Part shown: positions 44,301 through 51,045 of the stretch, piece by piece
How positions within the stretch are numbered: the first letter of the stretch is position 1
Layout of the letters: each line of letters starts with the position of its first letter
Source: Aureispira sp963837355
GTDB taxonomy: Bacteria; Bacteroidota; Bacteroidia; Chitinophagales; Saprospiraceae
DNA: 64,000 nt
Assembly (NCBI GenBank): GCA_963837355.1
Contig: CAWIMY010000007.1
Location: forward strand, 1,612,001 to 1,676,000
Reading direction: 5' to 3'
Position numbers and translations under genes: made by a program
Notes under the pieces: model-generated
Databases searched by the model: none
Seen by the model: only the letters and a program-made list of their open reading frames with translations
Told to the model about the DNA's origin: nothing

Positions 44301-45587
44301 AATACAACAGCAACCAGTTTTCTACAGTCCATAGATTACCATTACAACATCAAGGATTGGTTGGTCAGAATCAATGACCTGTACCCAACCGACTACACAG
44401 GACATACAGTAGTAGGAGGAAATGATTTGTTTTCTATGAATTTTGAGTATGATTATGGAGGCAATATAGCGCATTTAGAATGGCAGGTAGCGGGCTACGA
44501 TTACAGAGGCCTCTATGAGTACACCTATGATAAGCTCAACAGGCTTACCAACGCCAATTACCAAGAATACTTGGATGCTTCTACTCCCATCAATCCTATG
44601 TACCAACGACAAAATCACTTCTCGGTCAATAACATCACCTACGATGTGATGGGCAACATTACCAGTTTACAGAGAAAAGGAACGACTGGAGTGGTGGGAA
44701 ACGTTCCCATCAACGGGATGCTGGATAACTTGACCTACACTTACCAAGGGAACCAATTGTTAGCGGTAGAAGACGCAGGCAGCGTTACCGAGGGCTTTGT
44801 AAATGGAGCTTCTACGAGTTCAGAATACGGGTACGATGGGAATGGGAATGTAACCAGAGATGATAATAAAGGCATTGCTGTAGGGTACAATTACCTCAAT
44901 CTACCGCAACAGATCACGTTTACAGGAGGGGAGCAATTGGAGTGGCTCTATACGGCAGCGGGACAGAAAGTAAGAAAAAAGGCCACGGATGCTAGCAGTG
45001 GAACTACTTACAAACATTATATTGGAAAAGTACACTATGCAGGGGATGCCCTAGAATTTATCCAACATGCAGAGGGAAGAATTATCCCAACGATCACGGG
45101 CTACACGGTAGACAATGCACCTATTTATAGTTATCAATACGAGTATGCCTTACAAGACCACTTGGGGAACAGCCGCGTGTTTTTTGCCGACCGGAACAAC
45201 AATGGCACAATAGAAGTATCAACGACAGGCGGCTACAACGAGGTGTTGCAACAGGAGCACTATTATCCCTTTGGGATGGGGATTAGAGGAGAGTGGAAGT
45301 TTGTGCAGCCACAGGTTGGGGGTGTTAATCAGTACCAGTATAATGGCAAGGAATTGAATGATGATTATGGGCTGGATTGGAATATGGCTATGTTTAGATC
45401 CTATGATCCAAGTATTGGAAGATGGGGACAAGTTGATCCATTGGCGGAAGTATTTTCAAGTGCTTCCTCTTATTCTGGAATGGGGGATAATCCAATTACT
45501 TTTAATGATCCATTAGGGTTAGCTCCTGAAGATGCTAGAGTTCCTAAAAAAGAAGAAAGAGGAATCACGTCCACCTGGCGAGTTTGA
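41394..45587 (+). CDS. RHS/YD-repeat core domain protein, main segment
   Basis: A 1397-codon frame carrying most of the RHS shell. It has many YD-type repeats (YDAFGRQRKTYLPY, YDKLNRLTNANYQEY, YDVMGNITSLQRKG). The conserved RHS core end follows: DHLGNSRVFF, QQEHYYPFGMG, QYNGKELNDDYGLDW, then RSYDPSIGRWGQVDPLAE. A variable C-terminus comes next. The frame breaks in the A-run at 45546-45551; one A fewer joins PKKKKEESRPPGEFERG. RHS shells encapsulate a C-terminal polymorphic toxin; the N-terminal signal suggests export by Sec, possibly then T9SS. Confidence 0.85.
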   Translation: MSDGSTWYSPCYTQNPGDFVIDWPVFGRFNYVYYPIYYGWEKLTQSTLQQYEENGVDYLETTTAYDYSDAYTQLLRTQVTNSEGTIYTTESKYPTSYTVLSTPTSTDSRVLAIQKMQELHQHAIPIEQTKYVQKQGEVKKLVGGIFTAFEINPNNSNVVNPVRIHRTELTAPYAIYNTNFLSTAIDGNNNFFNAPFYQLYGTYTAHNDKGLPLGFQRDKDLLNSFVWGYEDRVPIMKATNAHPTELGYTSFEGGDETPWNLQASATATTGKIGHHALQVTEEYPVGRVFTIDGQYKTYKFSAWVKTAGGNFGNMVLRTCSRVNPANYPNVPSAYAQTSFSNTNGDWQLVEVELDVAQIRADAGLAANDLLDVHAYLWNPTQQTIEIDAVRFHPVAAFVETYDYEEEILLLTAIEGVNRLHSSYFYDDFQRLSHVKDFEGNILLANAYHYKNGGSIENHVATKTVRVAGKTTLASLAGLPLSALTASYQYLDGLGRSIQQVDKGQSPNGKDRVSFVDYDAFGRQRKTYLPYVTTSTTGNFNTSPITQAQSFYGSTIAVESRSNYAYGETVFEASPLNRPIEQSSAGDGWEIGTTHTTKYAYNHNKAHPVLYLDEPAAAAAYYALKTLTKTEIVDTRGIKGVSYTDKMGRIVLSRQEIEQATNQWTNTYTLYNEFGHIKAVIPPSAIALMEQSNNYDYTHANYAELIYTYTYDKRQRLSSKKIPNTAVVYYVYDQLDRPVATQDGNQRAQNQWSIQKYDVYGRPILTALYTYTLGQSSLQNFFDQQTTVAEATTTGTVGYTNTLPVLTSTDSILTIQYYDGYDFDRDGVPDAENTFIAVTGYASSYFTRTLGQATGSKTRLLDGSGDFLRSVVFYDDRGRVLQTNQQNHLAGQDRSCNAYDFIGQLTKNYYQHQTNIGGNAISISTEETFDYDHTGRLLKAYHQMDNDAPILLSEQHYDELGRLIQKQLEGNTTATSFLQSIDYHYNIKDWLVRINDLYPTDYTGHTVVGGNDLFSMNFEYDYGGNIAHLEWQVAGYDYRGLYEYTYDKLNRLTNANYQEYLDASTPINPMYQRQNHFSVNNITYDVMGNITSLQRKGTTGVVGNVPINGMLDNLTYTYQGNQLLAVEDAGSVTEGFVNGASTSSEYGYDGNGNVTRDDNKGIAVGYNYLNLPQQITFTGGEQLEWLYTAAGQKVRKKATDASSGTTYKHYIGKVHYAGDALEFIQHAEGRIIPTITGYTVDNAPIYSYQYEYALQDHLGNSRVFFADRNNNGTIEVSTTGGYNEVLQQEHYYPFGMGIRGEWKFVQPQVGGVNQYQYNGKELNDDYGLDWNMAMFRSYDPSIGRWGQVDPLAEVFSSASSYSGMGDNPITFNDPLGLAPEDARVPKKEERGITSTWRV

Positions 45588-46230
45588 GAGAGGGGAAAAT
45601 GGAGAATGGGTAAGAGTTTCTAACATAGGAGATGACATAGGGCTTGATTTTTTTCATGATGATGTAGTTCGAAATGGTGTACTTGTCCAAGAAACCATAA
45701 TAAGAGATGAAAATGGAAATGAAAATGTAATGAGTAATGGTAGGAGGTGGTTCAGAGGTGGAGTTGTGAGAAGTGCATTTGAAGGAGACTGGCAAACACT
45801 CTATAGTGACTGGAGATGGGGGTGGGGAGTAGAGAATAGTATATTTACAGGTGGGCATTTTAATAATATCTTAATACAAGAATCAAACTGGTTGCAAAAT
45901 TCAATTCAAGAATTTATCAATTCAGGCAATGATAGAGCTGGACGGGCTTTTAACTGGGATTCGGGACTAAGAGCAACATGGAATGGAAATAATTGTAATA
46001 TGCATCTTGTTTTTATGGGATCATACAATGTAAGTTTTTATAGGTTAGGAACACGAACTTTAGTTTTTGTTTTAGATGATAAAACTAGAGAATCGGGTCT
46101 AGGACATTTACCGTTTATATCTAATTATTCAAGAGAGGAAGGTATGCCAAATCCTTTTCCTTGGTCTCAAGAAAGAACTCGAATGATGACTACTACCTTT
46201 CAACGTTATTTATTTTTTGTTGACAATTAA
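45532..46230 (+). CDS. Variable C-terminal domain of the giant RHS protein
   Basis: True continuation of the RHS protein after the indel at 45546-45551. After the linker PGEFERGENGEWVRVSNIGDD come about 200 residues of no recognised toxin family. Notable are the Trp/Gly-rich centre (LYSDWRWGWGVENSIFTGGHFNN) and an end with SREEGMPNPFPWSQERTRMM. The sequence is AT-rich relative to the core, as usual for exchanged RHS C-termini. Function: candidate toxin or surface effector; unproven. Confidence 0.7.
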   Translation: MLEFLKKKKEESRPPGEFERGENGEWVRVSNIGDDIGLDFFHDDVVRNGVLVQETIIRDENGNENVMSNGRRWFRGGVVRSAFEGDWQTLYSDWRWGWGVENSIFTGGHFNNILIQESNWLQNSIQEFINSGNDRAGRAFNWDSGLRATWNGNNCNMHLVFMGSYNVSFYRLGTRTLVFVLDDKTRESGLGHLPFISNYSREEGMPNPFPWSQERTRMMTTTFQRYLFFVDN

Positions 46231-46243
46231 TCTTTGTGAAAAC

Positions 46244-46609
46244 ATGTTAAAATTAAAAAAATATCTTTTTATCATTACTTCAATAACATTATTGTATTTG
46301 GTTATTAACCAAGCGTGTTTTTTTGTTAGTAATATAGAAGGGAAATATATACTGCATAGTGATGGAAATTGTCATTTACTGCCTGTGAGTTCCGATACTC
46401 TAATTTTGAAAAAAGATGGGTTATTGAGTAGTAGAAATTTTTCAGGAAATCCAGTTTATGAAATAAAGCTTGGTTTTTTTGAAAAAAAAATAAAAATTAA
46501 TTTTAATGATAAAAAAGAATCTATAATATTAGTAGTTGAACGAAATGTATTTGGAATTTTTAAAATTAAAGTATGTATGGATCAAAATACGTATTATGTT
46601 AGTTATTGA
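46244..46609 (+). CDS. Small membrane-anchored protein, possible immunity protein
   Basis: About 121 aa from the ATG at 46244 (MLKLKKYLFIITSITLLYLV). One N-terminal helix is followed by a small beta-rich domain (EGKYILHSDGNCHLLPVSSDTLILKKDG). It starts 14 bases after the RHS stop in very AT-rich DNA. Its position directly behind a variable RHS C-terminus is where an immunity gene would sit. No family is recognised. Confidence 0.55.
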   Translation: MLKLKKYLFIITSITLLYLVINQACFFVSNIEGKYILHSDGNCHLLPVSSDTLILKKDGLLSSRNFSGNPVYEIKLGFFEKKIKINFNDKKESIILVVERNVFGIFKIKVCMDQNTYYVSY

Positions 46610-47198
46610 TGTTTATGAAGAAACTAGCACAAAAGAATCCAGATGGGCTGTGGCTAGTACAGTTGTAAATTATTTATCGTTAAAAAATGATAAAGGCAAA
46701 ACACCATCAACAGGCACAGAGTATATAGGACATAGGCATTCTAGTGCTGCTAAATATGCAAAAAAAGGATTTAAATCAGGCAAAGAAGCACTTAGGGGAA
46801 GTATATATGCGGGTGTCATAAATGCTTTTAGAGGAGGTATAGATTATTCAGGTGGAGCGACTCATTGGGATGGGTTTGATTTTGCTGCTAGAGGATTCAA
46901 TCATAGCAAATTTGGAAGAGGAGCTGTTTTACAGGCTAAACATTTACGAGCTTATGGAGATGCTTGGACTGATGACGATATTAGGATAACTTCTGGTGGT
47001 TCTTATTCAACAAAAGCAGAGCTATTTACTAATACGTGGCACAGGAAAGCAGGTGCGACAAGATTAGGAACTTCAAGATATAACGTTAACAAACTAACAT
47101 ATATGTCTTCTGCTGTCTATGGAAGAACAATTTTTTGGAAAACAATAAATATTAATGTTGGAAGTATGATTAATGATAACATAATCAAGTCCAGCTAA
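46596..47198 (+). CDS. Hypothetical protein with GGATHWDG motif
   Basis: 200 aa from the ATG at 46596; a TTG at 46536 would extend it. It overlaps the previous gene by 14 bases. The conserved-looking core is IGHRHSSAAKYAKKG, then AFRGGIDYSGGATHWDGFDFAARGFNHSKFG, with several His, Asp and Trp residues that could form a catalytic or metal site. It resembles proteins seen next to RHS or secretion cargo in Bacteroidota, but I cannot name a family. No signal peptide. Confidence 0.55.
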   Translation: MLVIDVYEETSTKESRWAVASTVVNYLSLKNDKGKTPSTGTEYIGHRHSSAAKYAKKGFKSGKEALRGSIYAGVINAFRGGIDYSGGATHWDGFDFAARGFNHSKFGRGAVLQAKHLRAYGDAWTDDDIRITSGGSYSTKAELFTNTWHRKAGATRLGTSRYNVNKLTYMSSAVYGRTIFWKTININVGSMINDNIIKSS

Positions 47199-47221
47199 AA
47201 GTATGATTGATAAAAAATAAT

Positions 47222-47872
47222 ATGAAACTAATAATTTTTATTTTTTTATCCCTTATTTTTTATACTTGCTCTTCATCAAGTAATCAAAAAATGAATCAAG
47301 TAAATCTTGATTACATAAAATTTGCAGATACGCTTACCTCTTCTGGTATTTATTTTACTTACAAAGATGTTAATGAGATTTGCTGTCTTCAAGTAGGGAA
47401 TTCTAAAGTTAATGTAACTATTCCATACTATGGAAAATTAGATAAGCTTGATAAAATACCAGGTTGTGCTATTTATACTCCATATTGGATAAGTAAGAAT
47501 GTTCTAATAGCTTTTAGTGGTTGTGGTAATTTTTTTACTAATAATGACTTGTTTTTATTTCATGAAGATTCTGTAGAAAGACAAAGATATGGACACATAG
47601 AAGGGTTTGATAGCCAACAAATAATTGCCTACCTAGAAGACAATTCAGATGATTTTTTGATTGTGAAAGATGTTTTTTCTAATAAAAAAGATAGTTTATT
47701 TTTTGATCATTTTGTGTCAGAAGAAACTTTACAGGAAAATATGAAAGAATACACTTCTGTCTTGGAAGGCCTAGAATCAAAATATAGTGGTGAAACCCTT
47801 AATTTTAAAGATGATACAATTTCTTTTAATTTTTTAGGAAAAGACACTTTTTACATATTAAACCTAAGGTAA
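47222..47872 (+). CDS. Hypothetical lipoprotein in the RHS island
   Basis: 216 aa from the ATG at 47222. The lipoprotein signal MKLIIFIFLSLIFYTC is followed by SSSSNQ, with the lipidated Cys at 16. The remainder is mostly beta/alpha with no recognised domain (GKLDKLDKIPGCAIYTPYW). It is AT-rich and lies 23 bases behind the GGATHWDG gene, so it is a candidate immunity or accessory protein. Confidence 0.55.
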   Translation: MKLIIFIFLSLIFYTCSSSSNQKMNQVNLDYIKFADTLTSSGIYFTYKDVNEICCLQVGNSKVNVTIPYYGKLDKLDKIPGCAIYTPYWISKNVLIAFSGCGNFFTNNDLFLFHEDSVERQRYGHIEGFDSQQIIAYLEDNSDDFLIVKDVFSNKKDSLFFDHFVSEETLQENMKEYTSVLEGLESKYSGETLNFKDDTISFNFLGKDTFYILNLR

Positions 47873-47905
47873 AGCGGTGTTCCTCCTCAGAAGCCAGAAG
47901 ACTAG

Positions 47906-47931
47906 TTGGACTATACTCAAAAAGCTGGACA
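47906..47931. mobile_element. Possible IS3-family terminal repeat (solo end)
   Basis: TTGGACTATACTCAAAAAGC followed by TGGACA resembles the ends of IS3-family (IS150-like) elements as I remember them. A second copy, differing at one position, is at 49564-49589. No transposase gene remains near either. Could instead be part of a larger non-IS repeat. Confidence 0.4.
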
Positions 47932-47945
47932 CAGAAGTGTGTAAG

Positions 47946-47982
47946 AAAGCCTCTTATTCAACTGATTTAAGAGGCTTTTTTA
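47946..47982 (+). terminator. Hairpin with T-run after the lipoprotein gene
   Basis: AAAGCCTCTTA pairs with TAAGAGGCTTT, followed by TTT. It is located after the 47222-47872 gene and before the RHS fragment. A related stem is at 49604-49640. Confidence 0.7.
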
Positions 47983-48010
47983 ATACATTATTACTGGAAA
48001 AAGTACTTAG

Positions 48011-48310
48011 AGGATTACAGTTTAAAAGACCACTTGGGGAATAGCCGAGTATTTTTTGCGGATAGAAATGGGAATGGGACGGTAGAGGTTTCCACTACAG
48101 GTGGGTATAATGAGATGCTGCAACAAGAGCACTATTATCCCTTTGGGATGGGGATTAGTGGAGAGTGGAAGTTTGTGCAGCCGCAGGTTGGCGGGGTGAA
48201 TTTGTACCAGTATAATGGCAAGGAGTTGAATGATGATTTTGGGCTAGGTTGGAATGATTATGGGGCGCGTTGGGATAGCCTGTCCCGACTCTCGGGAATG
48301 CTAGCATAGC
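48011..48310 (+). pseudogene. Displaced RHS core fragment
   Basis: Repeats the end of the RHS core: YSLKDHLGNSRVFFADRNGNG, QQEHYYPFGMGISGEWKFVQ, QYNGKELNDDFGLGWNDYGARW. There is no start or shell upstream of it. After GARW the frame is spoiled by an inserted ~23-base palindromic element (48274-48297), beyond which homology resumes as SIARWNGVDPLAEKY in the next gene. Similar fragments are used as recombination donors for C-terminal exchange. Confidence 0.75.
48274..48297. repeat. Palindromic mini-element inserted in RHS coding sequence
   Basis: GATAGCCTGTCCCGACTCTC then GGGA; the core palindrome TCCCGACTCTCGGGA is at 48283-48297. It interrupts the conserved GARW(YDAS)IARWNGVDP stretch, replacing about four bases of the expected codons. 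Confidence 0.65.
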
Positions 48311-48323
48311 GCGCTGGAATGGG

Positions 48324-48920
48324 GTGGATCCTTTGGCGGAGAAGTATAGTAATTTATCCCCCTATAATTATGTGGCTAATAATCCTTTGAAGTTTATTGA
48401 TCCTGATGGAAAACATATTGTAATTCTTTGGGAAGTGGATGGAGAGAAGAAAACAATGATTTACTCTTATAAGGAAGATAGAACATTTGAAAAAGGGACA
48501 CCTGAATTTGTGGAAAATACATTGAAATCATTAGATCAACTTTATTTAACAGGAGCATTAGAAATTGTAATGAATGAAGGAGAGGAACCTACTGATCTTA
48601 TGGAAGCTTTTATGGGAAGTAGAGAGCATCATGTGCTGATACAGCAAAACCCTAGAACTGTCTATAGAAGCGATAAAAATACTATTAGATTTGATGATAA
48701 GCATGGCTCTTTTTCTAAAATAGATGTTAATGAAGGACTGGTAGGAAGTAATATTGTACGGAATTCAGCATCAAGTGGATTGGGTCATGAAATGATTCAT
48801 GCATATAATGATGAGTTTGATCATGATGATTATACTGATAGAAGGAATGAAAAATATGAGAGTACAAAGGAAAATCTTTTCTTTACAAATAAAGAAGAAA
48901 TAAAAACAACTTTAAGGTAA
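48324..48920 (+). CDS. RHS C-terminal cassette with HExxH peptidase-like domain
   Basis: Begins at a GTG within the end of the RHS core (VDPLAEKYSNLSPYNYVANN, then PLKFIDPDGK). About 165 residues of variable C-terminus follow. SSGLGHEMIHAYNDEFD (about residues 150-166) contains HEMIH, the zinc-binding HExxH of metallopeptidases. The arrangement resembles M91/NleC-type RHS toxins. The end is probably frameshifted: after KEEIKTTLR the family-like tail GRTNYQHGKY lies in the next frame (48925-49023). As an orphan cassette it lacks its own shell and signal peptide. Confidence 0.7.
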   Translation: MDPLAEKYSNLSPYNYVANNPLKFIDPDGKHIVILWEVDGEKKTMIYSYKEDRTFEKGTPEFVENTLKSLDQLYLTGALEIVMNEGEEPTDLMEAFMGSREHHVLIQQNPRTVYRSDKNTIRFDDKHGSFSKIDVNEGLVGSNIVRNSASSGLGHEMIHAYNDEFDHDDYTDRRNEKYESTKENLFFTNKEEIKTTLR

Positions 48921-48924
48921 TCAG

Positions 48925-49023
48925 ATGATGAAAAAACTTGGACAAGAAGGAAGAACCAATTATCAGCATGGGAAATATGAAACAGAAGAACCAACCTCAA
49001 TAGAACCAAAAGTAAAAAAATAA
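48925..49023 (+). pseudogene. Frameshifted tail of the peptidase cassette
   Basis: MMKKLGQEGRTNYQHGKYET and so on, 32 codons, AT-rich. RTNYQHGKY fits the end of M91-like RHS toxins. It joins the preceding frame if one G of the GG at about 48915 is removed. Not likely to be translated on its own. Confidence 0.5.
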
Positions 49024-49030
49024 AAAGAAC

Positions 49031-49360
49031 ATGAAATCACTAGTAATATTTTTTTTGTTTATTTTGTTTTGTGTTTCATGTCAAAGAAATACAATTGTTT
49101 ACTACAATAATACAGAAGATTATGATGATGCAGAAATATGGGGAACAACTGATCTGTATCTGTTTTTTAAAGACGAGCTAGGGGTTAATAACTATAGGTT
49201 GACTTCTAGAAGGTACTACAGAGAGCTATATAAAATAAAAAATGAATTAATAAATAAAGGAACTGATGTATATTGGGACAATAATTTTTATGAATATGCT
49301 TTTATCCTGAATGAAGAAGATACGTTATATGCTAATCTATCTCAGAGTATGGAGATATAG
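49031..49360 (+). CDS. Small lipoprotein, candidate immunity protein
   Basis: 109 aa. The lipoprotein signal MKSLVIFFLFILFCVSC gives Cys17, followed by a small acidic, Tyr-rich domain (NNTEDYDDAEIWGTTDLYLF). It starts eight bases after the toxin cassette tail. Position, size, lipidation and AT-richness fit an immunity lipoprotein protecting against the extracytoplasmic peptidase; no homology is recognised. Confidence 0.6.
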   Translation: MKSLVIFFLFILFCVSCQRNTIVYYNNTEDYDDAEIWGTTDLYLFFKDELGVNNYRLTSRRYYRELYKIKNELINKGTDVYWDNNFYEYAFILNEEDTLYANLSQSMEI

Positions 49361-49422
49361 AAGACGAAAATTAGAATTGAAATGCACAATAGAAATCTTT
49401 GTTAAAGGCAAGCGGTGTTCCT

Positions 49423-49438
49423 TCCCGTTAAATCGGGA
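49423..49438. repeat. TCCCG...CGGGA mini-palindrome (occupied site)
   Basis: TCCCGTTAAATCGGGA is followed by TAGGCT. It sits inside a sequence that is uninterrupted at 47877-47895: GCGGTGTTCCT is followed by CCTCAG there, but by the palindrome and then CTCTCAG here. This indicates insertion. Confidence 0.6.
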
Positions 49439-49563
49439 TAGGCTCTCAGGAGTAGCGAGTCCATAGGCACACCAGTAGTTTAAAAACTACCATGAGCTAG
49501 TTGCTAGTCACTGTATTACTCCCTTTGGTCGTGAGGAGAGTACCGTCATGTTTTTGGAACTGC

Positions 49564-49589
49564 TTGGACTATACACAAAAAGCTGGACA
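49564..49589. mobile_element. Possible IS3-family terminal repeat (second solo end)
   Basis: TTGGACTATACACAAAAAGC then TGGACA, differing from 47906-47931 at one base. Like that copy, it precedes an AAAGCCTC stem and then an RHS core fragment. Confidence 0.4.
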
Positions 49590-49603
49590 TAGAAATATTT
49601 AAG

Positions 49604-49640
49604 AAAGCCTCTAGACCACTTGATTTTAGAGGCTTTTATT
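49604..49640 (+). terminator. Hairpin before the last RHS fragment
   Basis: AAAGCCTCTA and TAGAGGCTTT form a stem followed by TATT. It is related to 47946-47982. Probably a terminator for the lipoprotein transcript. Confidence 0.55.
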
Positions 49641-49866
49641 CTCCACGATCACAGGCTATACAGTAGATAATGCACCGATCTACAGTTATCAATACGAGTA
49701 TGCCTTACAAGACCACTTGGGGAACAGCCGCGTGTTTTTTGCCGACCGGAACAACAATGGCACAATAGAAGTATCAACGACAGGTGGCTACAACGAGGTG
49801 TTGCAGCAGGAGCACTATTATCCCTTTGGGATGGGGATTAGAGGGGAATGGAAGTTTGTGCAGCTT
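49640..49866 (+). pseudogene. RHS core fragment, near-identical to the giant gene
   Basis: About 225 bases match 45088-45305 of the giant RHS gene with only a handful of differences (YQYEYALQDHLGNSRVFF, QQEHYYPFGMGIRGEWKFVQ). The homology stops abruptly after GAAGTTTGTGCAGC and is followed by unrelated sequence with a stop. It has no start and is a relic or recombination donor. Confidence 0.8.
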
Positions 49867-50003
49867 AGGCTATAAAAAGTATTACAGGGAAAATTACATC
49901 CTTATTTTAATGGACGAGGATAACGATTGACACTATTTAGCACGCTGCGGTTCGCGCTGATAAAATTAGGTATAGTTAATGTTTCTAAGTGTAGAACATG
50001 GCT

Positions 50004-50034
50004 GAAAAGAAACGTCCAAAGTAGTCTTTTTCTT
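50004..50034. repeat. Right direct repeat of the RHS island
   Basis: GAAACGTCCAAAGTAGTC with flanks matches 38345-38375 at 28 of 31 positions, in the same orientation. Confidence 0.7.
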
Positions 50035-50056
50035 CTCTAAGACCATAAACAAACCT

Positions 50057-50097
50057 AAAAACGGTGTTGTTCCATGAAATGGGCCAACACCGTTTTT
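50057..50097 (-). terminator. Terminator downstream of the 50130-50831 gene
   Basis: AAAAACGGTGTTG pairs with CAACACCGTTTTT around a 15-base loop, giving T-runs on both strands. It ends transcription from the carboxypeptidase-regulatory-like gene and could also end leftward-facing RHS readthrough. Confidence 0.8.
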
Positions 50098-50129
50098 ATG
50101 ATAAAGAACCTACTGGAGGAGCGGAGTAA

Positions 50130-50831
50130 TTATTCCCCATTCTCTCCTTCCAATACCCGAATCATATTTTCCTCTCTAGCCGAGCGCTTCTTTGTCTTGC
50201 CGTTGATCTGTTGAAAAAACTGGCTCCAAGCCAAGGGGTCAAATACCGCTTGTGGTGCCATTTGGCCTTGATAAGAATATGTGCTGGCTTGCTGGCGCAA
50301 GTATTGAGTAGCTGCCTCTTTGCTGTCATTATCTGTCGATTGTGCAATGGCGAGCAATTGATTTCTATTTAAGTTATCTTTGGCAATGGTTTCTAATTGA
50401 CCAGCGCGGGTAGGTTGCAAAGCCAAGAATTCGGCAGCCAAATTATCGCGGTCGGGCCAAGGAAAAATAGTAACCTCGTCTAAGTTAATTTCAGCGGGTT
50501 CTAGTTCGACAGTCAAGCTGTAATACATGCCTGTAATGTCTTCAGGAATAACAATTTCCCGTTTTGCGTAGCCAATGGCCGAGAAGGTGAGGGTTTGGCC
50601 TTTTTTGACAACGATGGAGTACATCCCTTCGTAGTTAGCATAAGTACCGCGCACGGTTCCTTGTACCGCTACAGTAACAAAGGGCACATATTCATAAGCA
50701 CCACGGGGAGATTTGGATACGACCAACCCATATACTTCTACAATATCCGAAGGTTGCTGTGCTTGAACAGCAGGGGCGATAATCGCTAAAAGCAAGAGGA
50801 AAATCGCGGTGATTTTTATTTTTAGTAACAT
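50130..50831 (-). CDS. Secreted protein with carboxypeptidase-regulatory-like domain
   Basis: 233 aa. A signal peptide (MLLKIKITAIFLLLLAIIAP...QA) is followed by a CarboxypepD_reg-like beta-sandwich as found at the N-terminus of SusC/TonB receptors: VYGLVVSKSPRGAYEYVPFV, GTYANYEGMYSIVVKKGQTL, and FSAIGYAKREIVIP. The C-terminal half is helical and Gln-rich with no barrel, so this is a stand-alone, probably periplasmic or surface, protein. Function unknown. Confidence 0.8.
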   Translation of the reverse strand: MLLKIKITAIFLLLLAIIAPAVQAQQPSDIVEVYGLVVSKSPRGAYEYVPFVTVAVQGTVRGTYANYEGMYSIVVKKGQTLTFSAIGYAKREIVIPEDITGMYYSLTVELEPAEINLDEVTIFPWPDRDNLAAEFLALQPTRAGQLETIAKDNLNRNQLLAIAQSTDNDSKEAATQYLRQQASTYSYQGQMAPQAVFDPLAWSQFFQQINGKTKKRSAREENMIRVLEGENGE

Positions 50832-51045
50832 AAGTATAGTATTCTGTAAAGTAGTTTAAATGGGATTCCAATAAGATGCTTTCTCCTAATTTAACGAAAG
50901 TTAGGCACAAACGTTTCAAATCAAGCGTCAAACGATAGACATTTTATGCAAATTTAGTAGAATACTTTCGCAAAACGCTTCCCTTTCATAAACGCAGGAG
51001 TGAGGCAAGGCGTTGGTTTTTTAACGTCCTACTAACAATCGGTTA

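Noticed and set aside
40083..45431. Minus-strand frames opposite the RHS gene
   Set aside because: They lie opposite continuous YD-repeat coding sequence and show no domain or signal features of their own.
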